8,961 bases of DNA, from contig DJUJ01000095.1 in the NCBI GenBank assembly GCA_002438345.1, forward strand, positions 17,570 through 26,530, written 5' to 3'. The notes below the pieces were generated by a model. It saw only the letters and a program-made list of their open reading frames with translations, did no database searches and had not been told where the DNA came from. Shown piece by piece: positions 6,513 to 8,961 of this stretch. This DNA is from Paenibacillus sp. UBA6285 (GTDB lineage: Bacteria; Bacillota; Bacilli; Paenibacillales; Paenibacillaceae). Position 1 is the stretch's first letter; every line of letters starts with the position of its first letter. A program made the translations under genes and the position numbers.

Positions 6513-8961
6513 CTATTTAACATCTGTCATGTCATAAAGATGCGTCTGACCCTTAACGTACCGATCATACGCAACCAGTGCATACATAGCCTGGTCCGTA
6601 GCCATTAGATCTACTTCTCCTGGTTTCGCGCCGCCGTTGCCTACTCCACCCTGCTTCACATGATAGAAGCCTCCTTCAGGTGCAGCAAAGCCAAGCAAAG
6701 CGTCCACCACGGAATGTCCATTCTTAATAAATCTGGAATCCTTATGTGGATCTATGCCAAGGCCAGTTAAAGCTACAATCACCTGAGCAATGCTCTCGGA
6801 GTTCGTAGATTCCCAGCTTGCGAAACCACCGTCTGCTGTTTGTGTCTTGGATAACCAAGCAATTCCACGATCTACAGCAGCCTTTACTTTGGCATTAGTT
6901 TTATAATACGGGGTCAAGCCTTGAATAACCATCCCAGTGATATCTGGATCTGCCGCAGCAGCATTACTGCCTAGTGCCCATCCGCCACCGTTGATCTCTC
7001 TGCCCAAAATAAAATCAATGAGCATCTCTCTAGTCGTCTGTGTCTTTACATTCTTAACCACTGGAATTTCGTAATGATTGCTGTCCAGTGCGATAAGAGC
7101 AAACACAGGTCCATTGATACCTTGCTTGATTAAAGTATCAAAATCAGCGAGCGGTTCAAGCAGGTTATAACCCGCCACTTTATCAATATTTTTGCCGATT
7201 GAAGATAATGCCAAAATAACTCTATCATATTCCGTATATTTTACGCTATGCAGCTTCCCTGATTTTTCTTTAAGGGTTGCTTCTACATTCGCATAGTACT
7301 TAGCGTAATAACTATCTGGAACCTTTACACCAGAACGTGCCAACCCGAACACTGTCCAGTCCCCACCAATCGTGGAGATGACCGGGTTTGTCACTGTTTT
7401 TTGCAAAAAAGCTGCTGTGTTCTCAATGTATGGAGTAACTGCTGTGTTCTGAATATTTGGACTAACCACTTTGTTCCCACTCTTATAATCATGGGATCTA
7501 GTGGCTACAACGGCTGCCATTTCTCTTGTTACAAACTCTTTAGGTTTAAATTGATTATTATCACCTAACATAAGTCCAGTGGCAACAATGGTTTCCACGT
7601 CTGCCTTTGCCCATGCGGATGCGGTATTGATGTCTTTGATAGCTGTCCCTGGCTTCGTAGCTGGGATTGATAATGCTCTAACGATAATTGCTGCCATTTG
7701 ATCGCGAGTAATCTTGTCATTTGGTTTAAATTCATTATTAAAACCTGTAATTAGACCTGCCTTATGAGCAGCATTCACATATGGATAGAACCAATCGCCT
7801 AGAGCAACATCCTTATAGGTAATTCCTTTATCACTCTTAATATCAAGTTCCAATGCAGAAACTAGGATCTTAGTAAACTCTGCTCTTGTAATATGATCTT
7901 TCGGATTCACCTGACCATTGTTACCTTGGATATATCCTTTTACTGTAGCTGTTTCAATCGCTGAATATGCCCATGGTGAGATCTTATCGGCGTCTTTATA
8001 CAGTTGTTTGATATCATTCGTATTCTGATTAGGAACCTTAGGAGTCTCTACTGGAGCTGGGCTCGCATTCGGATCACCACCACCGACTGCACCACCCGGA
8101 GCAGGAGTACCGCTAGGTTTAGGCAGGGTTGAGGTTGGCATACCTGCATTTATATCCTCACCCAAATCCGTAGTATAACGCCACTGAATACTATCTCCAG
8201 GATTCAGGGTATATTGAGATGCCCCGTACCCAGGATAATATCCATTCATATTATACATCCATCCACTACCGCTGCCATGGTCAAATTCCCCATCGCCTGC
8301 GATCGATTCTACATAAACACTTCCGTATTTACTGCTCCAAGATTCACTGAATTCGATACCGCGGCTATCTAGTAATCTTTTTAGCACAGACCATGCTGTG
8401 TCACCTGGTTGTAGATCTACCTGTACAGATGGAACAACATACCCTTTATTGATCGTAAGCTTATCCACGGATAAAGTTACATATCCATTGCCTGAACCAC
8501 CAGGCGTTTGTACTGCACTGGAAGTGTAAGCAATGTAATCCGTGAAGTGTTTGGTTTTTACAATTAAATCATTTCCGTCATCATAGGCGTACTCAAGCTT
8601 GTCGCTCGCTAAACCTAAGGCATCACTTGCAAATTTTTGAATCGTATGAGGTGTGCCGTCTTGAATATAAGCTGCATCTTTTCCCTTAAGTCCCTTAAAG
8701 GTTAATGTTATAAATTGATTAAATTCTACTCTTGCGCTGCCACCCATGGAAAAAGCTTGAATAATGCTCTCCAGCTTCTTGTCCCCAGAAATAATCTGAT
8801 TCAGACTATCTTTTAGCGCAGATTCTGTGCCCGTTGTAGGTGATAGCAATTCAACCTTAGAGGAATCTCCACTTGTAACTTGTGCACCCTTAGGAATGGC
8901 TACAGATACGTTACCTTTGGTACCCTCTAACTTAGGCAGATTACTGTTACTAGGTAAATTA
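6513..8961 (-). CDS. S-layer-anchored surface protein: DUF4430, three SLH repeats, alpha/alpha-toroid domain (partial, N-terminus outside window)
   Basis: The frame is open to the window edge, giving 815 visible residues; the signal peptide and true start lie outside. A TTG at 8847-8849 could be mistaken for a start, but protein-like sequence continues upstream. Visible residues 15-145 form a beta-rich module ending in a KTKHFTDYIAYT block, often seen in Firmicute surface proteins. DUF4430 spans about 160-270 (GSGSGWMYNMNGYYPGYGAS, WRYTTDLGEDI). A Pro/Gly linker follows, then three SLH repeats (about 320-367, 382-430, 441-490) carrying ITRAEF, ITRDQM and VTREMA, which should bind wall polymer. 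Residues about 510-805 show helical-hairpin repeats with GGGWALG, the QW-like QTADGGFASW and PEGGFYHV, as in the prenyltransferase/squalene-cyclase toroid, a fold shared with the transcobalamin N-terminal domain. There is no cysteine in the visible part. It probably captures ligand at the cell surface for the downstream ECF transporter. Confidence 0.88.
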   Translation of the reverse strand, partial: NLPSNSNLPKLEGTKGNVSVAIPKGAQVTSGDSSKVELLSPTTGTESALKDSLNQIISGDKKLESIIQAFSMGGSARVEFNQFITLTFKGLKGKDAAYIQDGTPHTIQKFASDALGLASDKLEYAYDDGNDLIVKTKHFTDYIAYTSSAVQTPGGSGNGYVTLSVDKLTINKGYVVPSVQVDLQPGDTAWSVLKRLLDSRGIEFSESWSSKYGSVYVESIAGDGEFDHGSGSGWMYNMNGYYPGYGASQYTLNPGDSIQWRYTTDLGEDINAGMPTSTLPKPSGTPAPGGAVGGGDPNASPAPVETPKVPNQNTNDIKQLYKDADKISPWAYSAIETATVKGYIQGNNGQVNPKDHITRAEFTKILVSALELDIKSDKGITYKDVALGDWFYPYVNAAHKAGLITGFNNEFKPNDKITRDQMAAIIVRALSIPATKPGTAIKDINTASAWAKADVETIVATGLMLGDNNQFKPKEFVTREMAAVVATRSHDYKSGNKVVSPNIQNTAVTPYIENTAAFLQKTVTNPVISTIGGDWTVFGLARSGVKVPDSYYAKYYANVEATLKEKSGKLHSVKYTEYDRVILALSSIGKNIDKVAGYNLLEPLADFDTLIKQGINGPVFALIALDSNHYEIPVVKNVKTQTTREMLIDFILGREINGGGWALGSNAAAADPDITGMVIQGLTPYYKTNAKVKAAVDRGIAWLSKTQTADGGFASWESTNSESIAQVIVALTGLGIDPHKDSRFIKNGHSVVDALLGFAAPEGGFYHVKQGGVGNGGAKPGEVDLMATDQAMYALVAYDRYVKGQTHLYDMTDVK

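Noticed and set aside
8847..8849. TTG as start codon of the surface protein
   Set aside because: The frame stays open for 37 more complete codons to the window edge with protein-like sequence, and no signal peptide follows the TTG, as an exported protein would need. The real start is outside the window.
6441..8961. Cobalamin riboswitch expected for a corrinoid transporter
   Set aside because: The only gap upstream of the transporter genes within the window is 72 nt and is taken up by a hairpin. Any riboswitch would have to be beyond the right edge.

Overview
The window looks like the chromosome of a spore-former-type Firmicute with a thick wall and an S-layer, most probably Paenibacillus or a close relative. 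This is judged from the three SLH repeats in a surface protein, the strong GGAGG-type ribosome binding sites, the arsR-acr3-arsC layout and the ECF transporter organisation; no taxonomic marker gene is present. Every convincing gene lies on the minus strand, so transcription runs from high to low coordinates.

Region 1 (about 1-1865) is an arsenic-resistance operon, read arsR, acr3, arsC. ArsR is the As(III)-sensing repressor, Acr3 the arsenite efflux permease, and ArsC the thioredoxin-coupled arsenate reductase; arsC runs off the low-coordinate edge. A sigma-A-like promoter (TTGATT, 17 bp, TATAAT) lies just upstream of arsR inside a 16-bp tandem repeat that is the likely operator. Both gene junctions use the same device: the stop codon TAG forms the first half of the next gene's TAGGAG Shine-Dalgarno.

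Region 2 (about 1866-2240) is non-coding. It holds a strong rho-independent terminator oriented for the genes to its right, and a roughly 220-bp long imperfect palindrome that looks like a dispersed hairpin-type repeat.

Region 3 (2226-8961) is the most interesting part. It encodes, in transcription order, a large S-layer-anchored surface protein (5' end outside the window), a membrane-anchored protein with a Pro/Thr/Glu-rich stalk, and a complete ECF transporter: EcfT, a fused double ATPase EcfA-EcfA', and an S component. The surface protein and the stalked protein each carry a DUF4430 domain, the fold family of the C-terminal domain of transcobalamin and intrinsic factor. The surface protein also carries an alpha/alpha-toroid (prenyltransferase/squalene-cyclase-like) region, the fold class of the other half of transcobalamin. 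The four genes from the stalked protein to the S component overlap or touch one another and are almost certainly co-translated.

My reading is that region 3 is a vitamin-capture and import system: a wall-bound binder hands ligand to a stalked membrane-proximal binder, which feeds the ECF transporter. A corrinoid (vitamin B12 or a precursor) is the best guess for the ligand, but this rests on fold relationships and gene context. The window shows no cobalamin riboswitch; the leader of the surface-protein gene lies beyond base 8961.
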